A stretch of 64,000 nt of DNA, from NCBI GenBank assembly GCA_029961105.1, contig JASBVO010000003.1, positions 186,001-250,000 on the forward strand, given 5' to 3'. The notes below the pieces were generated by a model, which had not been told where the DNA came from, ran no database searches, and saw only the letters and a program-made list of their open reading frames with translations. Each line of letters starts with the position of its first letter. Position 1 is the stretch's first letter. The translations under genes and the position numbers were made by a program. Shown one piece after another: positions 35,241-43,768 of the stretch. Origin of the DNA: Micrococcus sp. (lineage in GTDB: Bacteria > Actinomycetota > Actinomycetes > Actinomycetales > Micrococcaceae).

Positions 35241-36188
35241 CTACGCGTACCGTCGCATCGGCGTGACGATGCCGCCCCGCATCGCTCTCCCGGCCGCGGC
35301 CAGGAACTCCTCCCGGCCCGCCGCCGGCACGCTGGCCGCCACGGGCTCGGCCGGTCGCACGTGCAGCGCCGTGCCCAGGGCCTCCCGCAGCAGGGCCAGC
35401 CCGCGCTTCTTCTCCTTGGACACGGTGGCGTCCGAAACCTCGAGGCGTTCGGCGACCTCGCCCTGGGCCAGGCCCTGGAAGTAGTGCAGTTCCACGACCC
35501 GCCGCGTGCGCTCCGGCAGGGACTGGACCGCCTTGTGGAGCAGCAGGTTCTTCTCGGCGTCGAGCAGCCTCTTCTCCGGACCGTCCTCGGTGGCGGAAAG
35601 CATGTCATTCAGGGAGTCGTCCATCGGGATCTGGGACTGCGAGGCAGCGGCCGTCATCGAGGCCAGCTCGTCCACGCTGACGCCCAGCGCCGTCGCCAGC
35701 TCGGCATCGGCAGGCTCTCGCCCCAGGGAATGGGTCAGCTGTTCCCGGGCCTTGACCAGTCGCTTGGCCTTGTCCCGGCCACGCCGGCCCATCCAGTCCA
35801 GCTGCTGCAGGAACTCCTGGATGGACCACCGGATCTTGGCGTGCGCCCACGTGGAGAACTGGGTGCCGGCGTCGGGATCCCAGGAACGGGAGGCGAGCAC
35901 CAGTCCCTCCAGGCCCGCCGAGACCAGTTCGTCGCGCTCCACCATCGGGTAGCGGTGGTGCATCTCGGATACGGCATAGCCGACCAGCGGGATGTTCTCC
36001 TCCACCAGCCGGTTGGCGTGGACCGAACTCGTCGAGCGCGCAGCACTCCCCGGGCGCGCAGCACTCTCCGGGCGCGTAGCCCCCACCAAGCGCCCTGCAC
36101 CCTCCGTGCGCCCAGCGCCCGCAGCGTCAACAGCACCGTCCGAGCCCGCGTATCCCCCGCGGCCGACGGCAACCAGTCGTTCCCTCAT
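35241..36188 (-). CDS. fliA: Flagellar sigma factor, FliA/WhiG family
   Basis: About 315 residues. Region 2 (NIPLVGYAVSEMHHRYP, DELVSAGLEGLVLASRSWDP, TQFSTWAHAKIRWSIQEFLQ), region 3 (REPADAELATALGVSVDEL) and region 4 helix-turn-helix (LAQGEVAERLEVSDATVSKE). The first 55 residues are a low-complexity Ala/Gly/Arg extension built of short repeats. The ATG at 36188 follows GGGAGGA. It should read the RCCGATAA promoters of fliC, flgN and the HECAH gene. No adjacent anti-sigma FlgM is recognisable. Confidence 0.93.
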   Translation of the reverse strand: MRERLVAVGRGGYAGSDGAVDAAGAGRTEGAGRLVGATRPESAARPGSAARSTSSVHANRLVEENIPLVGYAVSEMHHRYPMVERDELVSAGLEGLVLASRSWDPDAGTQFSTWAHAKIRWSIQEFLQQLDWMGRRGRDKAKRLVKAREQLTHSLGREPADAELATALGVSVDELASMTAAASQSQIPMDDSLNDMLSATEDGPEKRLLDAEKNLLLHKAVQSLPERTRRVVELHYFQGLAQGEVAERLEVSDATVSKEKKRGLALLREALGTALHVRPAEPVAASVPAAGREEFLAAAGRAMRGGIVTPMRRYA

Positions 36189-36277
36189 GACCCGATGTCC
36201 TCCCTTGAACACTGCAGATCAAGTGCCCCTGACGGACACCCACGAAAGGACATGCGCAGAGATTTCCGGACGGGGGT

Positions 36278-36304
36278 GAAAAAGTGATCGCCGTGTACCG
36301 ATAA
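36278..36304 (+). promoter_or_regulatory. Sigma-28-type promoter of flgN-flgK-flgL
   Basis: GAAA (36278-36281), 15 bp, ACCGATAA (36297-36304), about 190 bp upstream of flgN. The rest of this 306-bp divergent gap holds a GCATAGG at 36393-36399 and nothing else I recognise. Confidence 0.75.
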
Positions 36305-36494
36305 CCGGATCAGCACAGGATTAACCGAGCTCTCACGCGGAACCAGCGCAGGACTCGGACGGCCCAACAGTGCAGCCGCGGCGCCGCCTGCGGCATAGGA
36401 GAACGACAGCGCCGGGCGACAAACCCAGCCACCAGCCCGGCCACCACCGGAACACGACGAGCACACCGCAGACAGCGCAGGGAAGGCACTTCAG

Positions 36495-36983
36495 ATGGAA
36501 GCAGAGGAACTGTCCAACGAGCTGTGGCGCGAGCGCGGCATCCTGGAGAACCTGCTCTACAAGTTCACGACCCAGCGCCTGCTCGTCACCAACGGTGAGT
36601 CCCGCTGGCTGGGCCGCTGCACCGCCGAGATCGAGGCGCTGAAGAACCAGCTGTCCACCACGCAGCTGACCGTGGACATGATGTCCTCGGCCGTCGCCGC
36701 CCGCTGGGGGCTGACCACCGAGTCCGCCCCCACGCTCCGCGAGCTCGTGGCCGCCGCACCGCAGGACGGCCCGTGGACCGGGATCCTGCAGGACCACCAC
36801 GCCGCCATCCTCAAGCTCGCCGACGAGATCCGCACGGTCTCCGACGAGAACGCCCGCTTCCTGCGCGCCGCGAACATCTCGCTGCAGGAGGCCGGCCAGA
36901 ACACGGGAACCCCCGTCACGTACACCGCCACGGGCACCGCCGCCCAGACCGCGAGCGCCGCGCTCGTGGACCGCCAGGGCTGA
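36495..36983 (+). CDS. flgN: Flagellar export chaperone FlgN
   Basis: 162 residues, mostly helical (EELSNELWRERGILENLLYK, LQDHHAAILKLADEIRTVSD), position and length of FlgN, the chaperone of hook-filament junction proteins FlgK and FlgL. Start has GGGAAGG upstream. First gene of a plus-strand operon. Confidence 0.88.
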   Translation: MEAEELSNELWRERGILENLLYKFTTQRLLVTNGESRWLGRCTAEIEALKNQLSTTQLTVDMMSSAVAARWGLTTESAPTLRELVAAAPQDGPWTGILQDHHAAILKLADEIRTVSDENARFLRAANISLQEAGQNTGTPVTYTATGTAAQTASAALVDRQG

Positions 36984-37007
36984 GCCGGAACCGGCCGAAA
37001 GGGAACC

Positions 37008-38390
37008 ATGGGACTGAGCACCTTCTCCTCACTGAACACCGCCGCACGGGGCCTCGAGGCCGCGCGCCAGCAGATCGCCGTCACCGCGCAGAACACCGCC
37101 AACGCCGGCACCGTCGGTTACACCCGCCAGTCCGTCGGGCTGTCCTCCCTGCCCGGAGTCCAGGGCGGGGGCCTGTTCCCGACGCCGGCCGGGCCCGGCC
37201 AGGGCGTCCAGGTCACCTCCGTGGAGCGTTCGTCCAGCGAGATCCTCAACCGTCAGGTCCGCGCCGCCGTCGCGCAGTCGGCGAACCAGCAGGTCATGGC
37301 CGAGACCTTCTCCGCGGTCGAAGACGTACTCCACGAGCCGGGTGACCACTCGGTCTCCTCCGCCGTCAACGCCTTCCACGCCGCCTGGCAGGACGTGGCC
37401 CTGAACCCACAGGACACCGGCGCGGCCTCCGTGCTGCTGGAGACGGCAAGGTCCCTAGCGAGCCGACTCAGCGCGGACGCCAGCCGACTGACGGACCAGC
37501 GCGACGCCGTCATGGCCGGGCTGCGTGCGGACGTCGATCAGGTCAATGACCTGGCCGATCGATTGGCCGACCTCAACGGCTCCATCCGCAAGGCCACCGC
37601 ACTGGGTGGATCGGCCAACGAGCTGTTGGACGCCCGCGACCAGATCGCCGAGGAGCTGTCCGCCCTGACCGGTGGCCAGTTGCGTCCGGCCGCCAACGGC
37701 ACCGCTGACTTCATGATCGGTGCCAGCGCCCTGGTGAGCGGCGAGAACCACCAGAAGCTGGCCATCAGCACTGATGCCCAGACCGGCAACCCGGTCGTGT
37801 CCTGGTCCCACCAGTCGGGTTCCGCGGGGATCACCGGCGGCTCGATCGCCGGACACCTCTTCGCCCTGTCCGATAACGGTCCGATCGCCAGCGCCCTGAA
37901 TGAATACGATGCGTTGGCCACCAGGCTCGCCAACGAGACCAACGACCTGCACGCCACAGCCCTGACCGCAATCGGCCAGGCCGGCGGCAACTTCTTCACG
38001 TTCGGCGAGGGACGCCCCGCAGCGGCCCTGAAGGTCGCCATCACCGACCCGGCCGGCGTCGCCTTCGCGGACCCGGCCATCGGTGGCCTGGACGGGAGCC
38101 AGGCGGACAAGATCAGCCAGCTCCATACCGAGGTGTCGGCTCCGTGGACGTCCTTCGTCACCGGCCTTGGCGCCCAATCCCGCTCGGCCCTGGACGGGCT
38201 GAACCTGACCGTTGCCACGGAGGCCACCGCCCGGGCCTCCCAGCAGTCGCTGTCCAGCGTGGACCGGGACGAGGAGGCCGTGAACCTGGTGACCTTCCAG
38301 CACGCGTACCAGGCCTCGGCCCGCGTCCTGACCGCCGTGGACGAGATGCTGGACGTCCTCATCAACCGCACCGGCCTGGTCGGCCGCTGA
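37008..38390 (+). CDS. flgK: Hook-filament junction protein FlgK
   Basis: 460 residues. N-terminal axial motif (FSSLNTAARGLEAARQQIAV, GYTRQSVGLSS), central junction domain, and C-terminal DEEAVNLVTFQHAYQASARV. First junction protein at the hook tip; follows flgN by 24 bp. Confidence 0.96.
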   Translation: MGLSTFSSLNTAARGLEAARQQIAVTAQNTANAGTVGYTRQSVGLSSLPGVQGGGLFPTPAGPGQGVQVTSVERSSSEILNRQVRAAVAQSANQQVMAETFSAVEDVLHEPGDHSVSSAVNAFHAAWQDVALNPQDTGAASVLLETARSLASRLSADASRLTDQRDAVMAGLRADVDQVNDLADRLADLNGSIRKATALGGSANELLDARDQIAEELSALTGGQLRPAANGTADFMIGASALVSGENHQKLAISTDAQTGNPVVSWSHQSGSAGITGGSIAGHLFALSDNGPIASALNEYDALATRLANETNDLHATALTAIGQAGGNFFTFGEGRPAAALKVAITDPAGVAFADPAIGGLDGSQADKISQLHTEVSAPWTSFVTGLGAQSRSALDGLNLTVATEATARASQQSLSSVDRDEEAVNLVTFQHAYQASARVLTAVDEMLDVLINRTGLVGR

Positions 38391-38421
38391 TCCGCCCGGA
38401 CGATCGACAGGGAGACCCACC

Positions 38422-39327
38422 ATGATCAACCGCGTCACCTCCGCGATGACCACCGCCGTCACGCGTGCCAATCTGCAGGACTCCGCCCGCACCCTGGCGC
38501 AGCTGCAGGAGCGCGCCGCGTCCCGGGAAGCCATCAGCCGTCCCTCCGACGACCCGGCCGGTACCCGCACCGCGCTGGCCGCCCGGGCCGAGCTGACCCG
38601 CACCACCCAGTACGAGCGCAACCTGCAGAATGCGGACACCTGGCTCAATGGCGTCGACTCGGCACTCCAGTCGGGTCTGGACATCATGAATCGCGTCCAG
38701 GAACTGGCCCTGCGCGGGGCCAGCGGCACCCTCAATGAGGCCGGCCGGGCCGCCAACGCCACCGAGATCGAGCAACTGCGTTCCGAGCTGCTGTCCCTGG
38801 CCAACACCCAGGTGCTCGGCCGCAGCATCTTCGCCGGCACCAGCACTCGGGGCGCCGCCTACGAGGGCACCCCGCCGACCTGGACCGGCCCGCTGGCGGA
38901 CGACGGGAAGACCGCGGCGGCCACCGTCCAGCGGCGCATCTCGGACACCGAGACCATCCAGGTGGACCTGCCCGGGCCGGCCGCCTTCGGCAACGGCACG
39001 AGTTCCGTGTTCGCCGTGCTGGACAAGCTCGCGCAGGACCTGCGCTCCGATGCGGACATCACACCGAGCATCGCCACCATCGAAGCCGCCCGCAAGAATA
39101 TGGCCAGCGCGCTGACCGAGTCCGGCGCGCGCCACGCCACCGTCGGGCGGGCGATGGAGGCCACGCAGCTGCGGCTGACGGAGCTGGAGGCCACCAGAGG
39201 CTCGACCGAGGAGACGGACCTGGCCGAGGCCGCGCTCGAGCTGAAGATGCAGCAGATCAACTACGAGGCAGCCCTGGCCGTCACGGCCCAGGCCCTCCAG
39301 ACCTCCCTGCTCGACTATCTGCGCTGA
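38422..39327 (+). CDS. flgL: Hook-filament junction protein FlgL
   Basis: 301 residues, flagellin-like. Begins MINRVTSAMTTAVTRANLQD and contains REAISRPSDDPAGTRTALAA; ends ALAVTAQALQTSLLDYLR. Ribosome site AGGGAGA. It joins FlgK to the filament. A perfect hairpin overlaps its stop codon. Confidence 0.95.
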   Translation: MINRVTSAMTTAVTRANLQDSARTLAQLQERAASREAISRPSDDPAGTRTALAARAELTRTTQYERNLQNADTWLNGVDSALQSGLDIMNRVQELALRGASGTLNEAGRAANATEIEQLRSELLSLANTQVLGRSIFAGTSTRGAAYEGTPPTWTGPLADDGKTAAATVQRRISDTETIQVDLPGPAAFGNGTSSVFAVLDKLAQDLRSDADITPSIATIEAARKNMASALTESGARHATVGRAMEATQLRLTELEATRGSTEETDLAEAALELKMQQINYEAALAVTAQALQTSLLDYLR

Positions 39328-39376
39328 GCGTGAGCCGTACCTGACACGGCTCGACGGAACGGGACGCTCAGCGCAG
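39319..39376. terminator. Bidirectional nested hairpin after flgL
   Basis: CTGCGCTGAGCGT (39319-39331) and ACGCTCAGCGCAG (39364-39376) are perfectly complementary, and inside them GAGCCGT (39332-39338) pairs with ACGGCTC (39346-39352). The flgL stop is within the left arm. It lies between convergent genes and probably ends both transcripts. Confidence 0.8.
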
Positions 39377-39468
39377 AGGCACGCGGGTTCATCCTCGCGT
39401 GGGGGTGCTCACCGCACGAGGACGGTCTTCGCCCCGGGCGGCAGAGCCGGCGTCGGGGGTCTACCGGG

Positions 39469-40764
39469 TCAGACCGCGCGCAGCAGCGTGACGTTGTCCG
39501 GGATCTCCACGCCGCCGCCGAGCACACCGCGGATGATGCCCTCCAGGCGGTCGCGGACCTCGGCGTGGGTGCTGCCCAGCGGGGCACCCGGGAACCGGGC
39601 CATCGCCTCATAGGCGTCCCAGGCGGTGGCCAGGGCGGCCTCGCGCTCGGCGGTCTTCTCCTCGTGGGCGGCCGCGCCGGCGGTGTCGAACGCCGAGTAG
39701 GCCTCGAACTCCTCGGCCAGGAACGCGTCCACCACGGCGTTGGCGACGGTCCGCCAGCCGGTCGGCTTGCGGCCGTTCTTCAGGATCGGGGCCAAGTCCT
39801 TCACGGCGTTGCGGAAGGCGCGGACGGACGGGCGGTCGGGGCGGGCGCGGTCGGAGAGGGTCTCCAGTGCCAGCGTGTACGCGATCGCCGGGTCCTTGGA
39901 GACCACCTCGAACAGCTCGGCCCGGGAGAAGTCGTCCCACAGGGACATCAGGTCCTGGTCGGCGGTCTCGAACAACCCCTCCCACCCGTGGATCCGGTTC
40001 AGGCAGGCGAGCATGGCCTGGGCGGCCCGGTGCGCGGCCTTGGGATCGGCCTGAAGTGCCGGCAGAGCCCGACGCCGGACGCGCCAGTCCGGGCGGATCA
40101 GGTCCGGCAGGGTGAAGGCGAACTTCAGGGCCGCGGCCCCAGCCGCGGTGCGGGCGATCCCACGGTGGTGCGAAGCCTTGGAGCGCAGCCACTCGGTGGC
40201 CTCCTCCAGCATCATCCGCTGGGTGACCTCCGGCCCGTCGTCGAGCGAGTCGGGGGCCGCGGTGGACTGGAACGCGCGGGCGGCGGCGGTGTACGTGCCG
40301 TCCTCGGGACCGGTGGGGGCCACGAGCTCCTGGCGGGCGGCGGTCCGGTTGTGGATGTTGCGCAGCACGGACTTGCGGGCGGACCGCAGGGTCTGCCGGG
40401 CCCAGCCCGTGACAGAGGCCATCCGGGCGCGCTCGAGGTCGAAGAAGGCGTCCGGGCCCTCCTCCGTGATGCGCCGGAACAGGAACTCCTCGAACTCCGC
40501 CTCGACGTCCTGGCTCAGCTGGGGTCCGGAGGCCAGGCCGTGGTGCCACGTCTGGTATTCACGGGACACCTCGCGGCAGATCCCGGAACGGTTCAGCACG
40601 GTGGCCACGTCGCGGCGCGCCTGGCGCTCGGTGAGGGTGCCTGCGGCCCACTGGTCCAGGAGGTCCCGGCAGGCGGTGTCGGTGGAAAGGTTCTCTGCTC
40701 GCACACCAGAGATGTGTGCGGCACTTTCGTCTATTGACCGCATCCGGGCCGTGTCGTTGATCAC
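39469..40764 (-). CDS. Unknown 431-residue protein next to flgL
   Basis: No family recognised. Start is GTG (40764), with an ATG at 40743 as alternative. All helical in appearance. The segment EFEEFLFRRITEEGPDAFFD followed by RMASVTGWARQTLRSARKSV resembles the layout of sigma region 2 (acidic helix then Trp/Arg-rich helix) but this is weak. It is the last of three consecutive minus-strand genes of unknown function, between the flagellar genes and a two-component system. A role in flagellar control is an inference from place only. Confidence 0.6.
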   Translation of the reverse strand: MINDTARMRSIDESAAHISGVRAENLSTDTACRDLLDQWAAGTLTERQARRDVATVLNRSGICREVSREYQTWHHGLASGPQLSQDVEAEFEEFLFRRITEEGPDAFFDLERARMASVTGWARQTLRSARKSVLRNIHNRTAARQELVAPTGPEDGTYTAAARAFQSTAAPDSLDDGPEVTQRMMLEEATEWLRSKASHHRGIARTAAGAAALKFAFTLPDLIRPDWRVRRRALPALQADPKAAHRAAQAMLACLNRIHGWEGLFETADQDLMSLWDDFSRAELFEVVSKDPAIAYTLALETLSDRARPDRPSVRAFRNAVKDLAPILKNGRKPTGWRTVANAVVDAFLAEEFEAYSAFDTAGAAAHEEKTAEREAALATAWDAYEAMARFPGAPLGSTHAEVRDRLEGIIRGVLGGGVEIPDNVTLLRAV

Positions 40765-40827
40765 AGACGCGTTTCACGCGGCGTGTCGTGGGGACACGCC
40801 GATTGTGCGACCGCCCCGACGGAGAGA

Positions 40828-40856
40828 GCCGCCCCCTCCTTCGCGGAGGGGGCGGC
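40828..40856. terminator. Perfect 12-bp GC hairpin
   Basis: GCCGCCCCCTCC and GGAGGGGGCGGC enclose a TTCGC loop. It lies 14 bp past the stop of the sigma-like gene at 40870 and precedes the next minus-strand gene, so it likely ends the sigma-like transcript. Confidence 0.75.
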
Positions 40857-40869
40857 CGGTGAGAAGAGT

Positions 40870-41811
40870 TCAGGCGTGCAGGATGCCGAGTTGGTCGGCG
40901 AGGACCCGCTTGGCCAGAGCACGAACCTTGCGGATCTGCGCCGCGGCGGACTCCTGCGTCAGGCCGAGCTGCTCGGCCACCTCATGGGAGGTGAGCACCC
41001 GCTGGTCACCCTCCGAGGAATAGACGCCGGACAGCCACACGTCGGCGACCTCGGCGGTGACCCCGCCGATGGTGCGTGCCCGCTCGATTACCGCGCGGAC
41101 CAGGGCCGGTCCCTCGGCGGGGTGCAGCAGGCACTCCTCCGGGCGGGCGGCGGCCAGTTCCAGGGCGTGGATGTCCATGGCCGGGCCGGCAACGCGCAGG
41201 TCTGCGGAGGTGACCAGCATGCCTTGCTTGGCGGCGTCCTTGCGGGTGGCGGCCATGCGCCGGTTGTGCTCGTGGGCCAGCTCCCGGTCGGACGGCTCCG
41301 CGCCGGTGGCCGCCCGCATCTCGTCCCGCAGTTGGTTGAGCTTGCGCACCCGGCGGTTCAGCGAGATCATGCCGGAGGCCGGGGACAGGTTGCGGTCCGC
41401 CCAGGCGCGGACAGAGGCGCGGGAGCGCACGTGCAGCATGCCCTCGAAGTTCTCGATGCCCGCGATCGCGGCGGGATCTGCCCGCAGCTCATCCACCCAG
41501 GCGAGCGCCTCCAGCGCCACGAGCTGCTCGACGTCGTCGCGGTGCAGGGCGGCGGCCAGGCCCATGGTGCGGCACAGCCGGTGGGCCAGGAGGCGGAAGA
41601 GCTTGCGCTGGTTGCCGATGAAGGCCTCCCGCAGCCGGGCCTGCTCGGCGCCGGTGGCCTCGGCCAGCTCGCGCAGCTGGTCCACCACGGGCCGTTGCTC
41701 GGTGACGACGGCGACGGCGAACCGGGCGGCGCGCTGGGACACGGCGGACGGATCGGCCAGGGCCGTCTCCGTGAGCGGTCGGGATTCGCTGACCGCGGAT
41801 TCGCTGACCAT
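40870..41811 (-). CDS. Divergent sigma-70-like protein
   Basis: About 313 residues from ATG 41811. Residues 60-140 (LFRLLAHRLCRTMGL, DVEQLVALEALAWVDELR, FEGMLHVRSRASVRAWADRN) parallel sigma region 2; ISLNRRVRKLNQLRDEMRAA with EPSDRELAHEH parallels region 3; a C-terminal helix-turn-helix (TSHEVAEQLGLTQESAAAQI) parallels region 4. Overall similarity to named sigma factors is low. The frame is open back to a TTG at 41880 overlapping the previous gene's stop, an alternative start. Directly downstream of the gene at 41877, probably co-transcribed. It may be the sigma factor for the GCATA promoters (inference). Confidence 0.65.
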   Translation of the reverse strand: MVSESAVSESRPLTETALADPSAVSQRAARFAVAVVTEQRPVVDQLRELAEATGAEQARLREAFIGNQRKLFRLLAHRLCRTMGLAAALHRDDVEQLVALEALAWVDELRADPAAIAGIENFEGMLHVRSRASVRAWADRNLSPASGMISLNRRVRKLNQLRDEMRAATGAEPSDRELAHEHNRRMAATRKDAAKQGMLVTSADLRVAGPAMDIHALELAAARPEECLLHPAEGPALVRAVIERARTIGGVTAEVADVWLSGVYSSEGDQRVLTSHEVAEQLGLTQESAAAQIRKVRALAKRVLADQLGILHA

Positions 41812-41876
41812 GACCGGCCCGCCGGCCACGGCGGAGCGGTCGGCGCCGGCAACGCCCTCGGGCGTGAAGACGGGGG

Positions 41877-42872
41877 TCAACGGGCACCCCGGTTGGTCTC
41901 GGGATCGAGCGCGACGGAGCGGGCCATCGGGTCCGAGCCCACCTGCAAGGCGGCTTCCGCCCGGGCGGTGGAGAGCTTGTCCTGGGGATGCTCGAGGCGG
42001 TACGCCGCGACGATCTCCTCGAGGGTGGCACCGGGCATCTGCCGGGCGATGCGGCGGACCTTGGGGCCGACGCGGGGATCCCCGATGGCGCGGCGGACCT
42101 GGTCCTCGGCATCCCGGCGCAGGTTGCGGCGCAGGAACATCAGGGGATCCACCTTGGTGAAGCGGTCGTGGCGCAGGCACTGTTCCAGGAGCCGGGGCAC
42201 GCTCGGGGCATCGATCCCCCCGGCCGTGGGCTCACCCACCATCATGACGTTCACGATCTGCTCGATTCCCGTGTCGTGCAGCACAGACTGGAACCGTCCG
42301 GTCAGCTCGCCGATCTCATGGCTCACTGCTGAGTGGGCCTTGCGAACGGTGGAGGTGACGAACGGCTCGAGACTGAACAGCAGTTGCCACTGGGACTGGC
42401 GGCCTGCACGGACGAGCTCATCAAGGTCTTCGACGGTGCGGCGGCGGATCCCGGGGGCGGATTTGTTACCGCTGATCACTATACCGTCGCGCCCTCCCTG
42501 ATGGGAGCCTGATCTGGAACTATTCCACTGCAATTCACCTTCGTCATCCCACCCCATGGAGTGCGCCGTCCACCGGTACGACGGCGGCGGCCCGGCCTGG
42601 TCCGCCAGTCGCAGCAGCGCGTCGTTGCCGCCCCAGTCCAGGCGCACCGGCATCAGCAGCGCATCGCCGGAATCGTGGTCCAGTCCCTTGCGCCCGATCT
42701 CCATGGCGGGAAGCCGCCAGTCCCACACCGGCAGCAGGATCACGTCCCACTGCCCCGCCGGCAGCCCGGCGGCCAGCAGGGCCCCGGCGGCGCGGCCCCA
42801 GAGGATGGACTCCAGCTGCCCGCAGAGCTCCTCCAGAGCCGCGTGCCGCTGCGGCTGTCCGTCCTCTGTCAT
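41877..42872 (-). CDS. Unknown protein with sigma-like C-terminal part
   Basis: 331 residues. The N-terminal 180 residues contain no known motif (WDVILLPVWDWRLPAMEIGR). The C-terminal half has VPRLLEQCLRHDRFTKVDPL, LMFLRRNLRRDAEDQVRRAI and MPGATLEEIVAAYRLEHPQD, which could be diverged sigma regions 2 and 3. GCATAGG ends only 6 bp before the ATG, so the transcript may be leaderless. Upstream partner of the sigma-like gene at 40870. Confidence 0.55.
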   Translation of the reverse strand: MTEDGQPQRHAALEELCGQLESILWGRAAGALLAAGLPAGQWDVILLPVWDWRLPAMEIGRKGLDHDSGDALLMPVRLDWGGNDALLRLADQAGPPPSYRWTAHSMGWDDEGELQWNSSRSGSHQGGRDGIVISGNKSAPGIRRRTVEDLDELVRAGRQSQWQLLFSLEPFVTSTVRKAHSAVSHEIGELTGRFQSVLHDTGIEQIVNVMMVGEPTAGGIDAPSVPRLLEQCLRHDRFTKVDPLMFLRRNLRRDAEDQVRRAIGDPRVGPKVRRIARQMPGATLEEIVAAYRLEHPQDKLSTARAEAALQVGSDPMARSVALDPETNRGAR

Positions 42873-42878
42873 GCCGGT

Positions 42879-42914
42879 CCTATGCGCGATCGTTGCCAGT
42901 CGGCGGCTGGTTTC
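42879..42914 (-). promoter_or_regulatory. Candidate promoter GAAACC-N23-GCATAGG of sigma-like pair
   Basis: Minus strand GAAACC (42914-42909), 23 bp, GCATAGG (42885-42879), 6 bp before the ATG at 42872. Same spacing as upstream of fliM and flhA. If GCATAGG is a -10 element the mRNA would begin at or near the start codon. Confidence 0.42.
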
Positions 42915-43120
42915 GTCACGGCACTCGTCACCGAGACAGGCAAGGGCACCTGGTCCGTGACCCGGGGTGACGATGCCTACTCGACCTCTACGCGGACCGC
43001 GATAAACTGCCCGTTTGGCCCACGCCGCCCCGGTAGACTTGACTGCGCGGCGATCCCCTGCCGCCCCCCGCGGCCAATCCCCCTGCCGCAGTGCCCGTCA
43101 GACTGAAGGATGGGGTTCTA

Positions 43121-43756
43121 GTGACCATACGAGAGGCTGTCTCGAGGTGGACCATCAGCCGGTGTGAGCCGCTGGTCCCCGACGAGTACCGCGCCTCCGC
43201 GAGTGAGGGACTGCGGCGGATCTCCTCGACCGACCCGCAGTGGTTCAGCCTGTGGGCCTCCGGAGTCCTGACCGACCTGGTCGAGACCCTCGATCCCGAA
43301 GACCCCTGGCGCAACACCTGCGAACAGGACGGCGTGGTGGTGCTCCCGGACGGTTCCCCGTTCGGTGAATGGCGCAACGCCACCGACCTGCTCCCGGTGC
43401 CCTCCGGGGCGGACCCGAGCCTCGACGTCGGGCTGGCCGCCCTGGCCCAGCCGCTGCCGCCGGCCGCGGCGCGCGCCTGGCTGGCCGCCCAGTCCGGGCG
43501 AGAGGCGGTGCTGGACCAGCTGGAAGCCATCGACGTCGGCGGGGCCTACCCCGTGGCCGTGCCGGCCATCGAGTGGGCCATGTTCCGCCGTCGGCTGTTC
43601 ATGGGCCAGGAGGACGCGTATATCCCGCAGGTCTGCACCGCCTGGACGGTGCGGGCCGAGCACATCGTCCGGTCCGAGCCCTGGGACGAGTCCGGGGCCG
43701 CCCGGCTGCGCGCCGGTTCCCGTGTGGAGCCCGGCAGCTGGCGACTGCTCGCCTGA
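43121..43756 (+). CDS. Hypothetical protein
   Basis: About 211 residues from the GTG at 43121 (GAAGGA upstream); a GTG at 43091 in the same frame would add ten. Acidic, Trp-rich, no signal peptide, membrane helix or known motif (IREAVSRWTISRCEPLVPDE, SGVLTDLVETLDPEDPWRN). It is divergent from the sigma-like pair across a 250-bp gap and convergent with the histidine kinase gene. Function unknown. Confidence 0.6.
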   Translation: MTIREAVSRWTISRCEPLVPDEYRASASEGLRRISSTDPQWFSLWASGVLTDLVETLDPEDPWRNTCEQDGVVVLPDGSPFGEWRNATDLLPVPSGADPSLDVGLAALAQPLPPAAARAWLAAQSGREAVLDQLEAIDVGGAYPVAVPAIEWAMFRRRLFMGQEDAYIPQVCTAWTVRAEHIVRSEPWDESGAARLRAGSRVEPGSWRLLA

Positions 43757-43768
43757 GCGCACGCGCAC

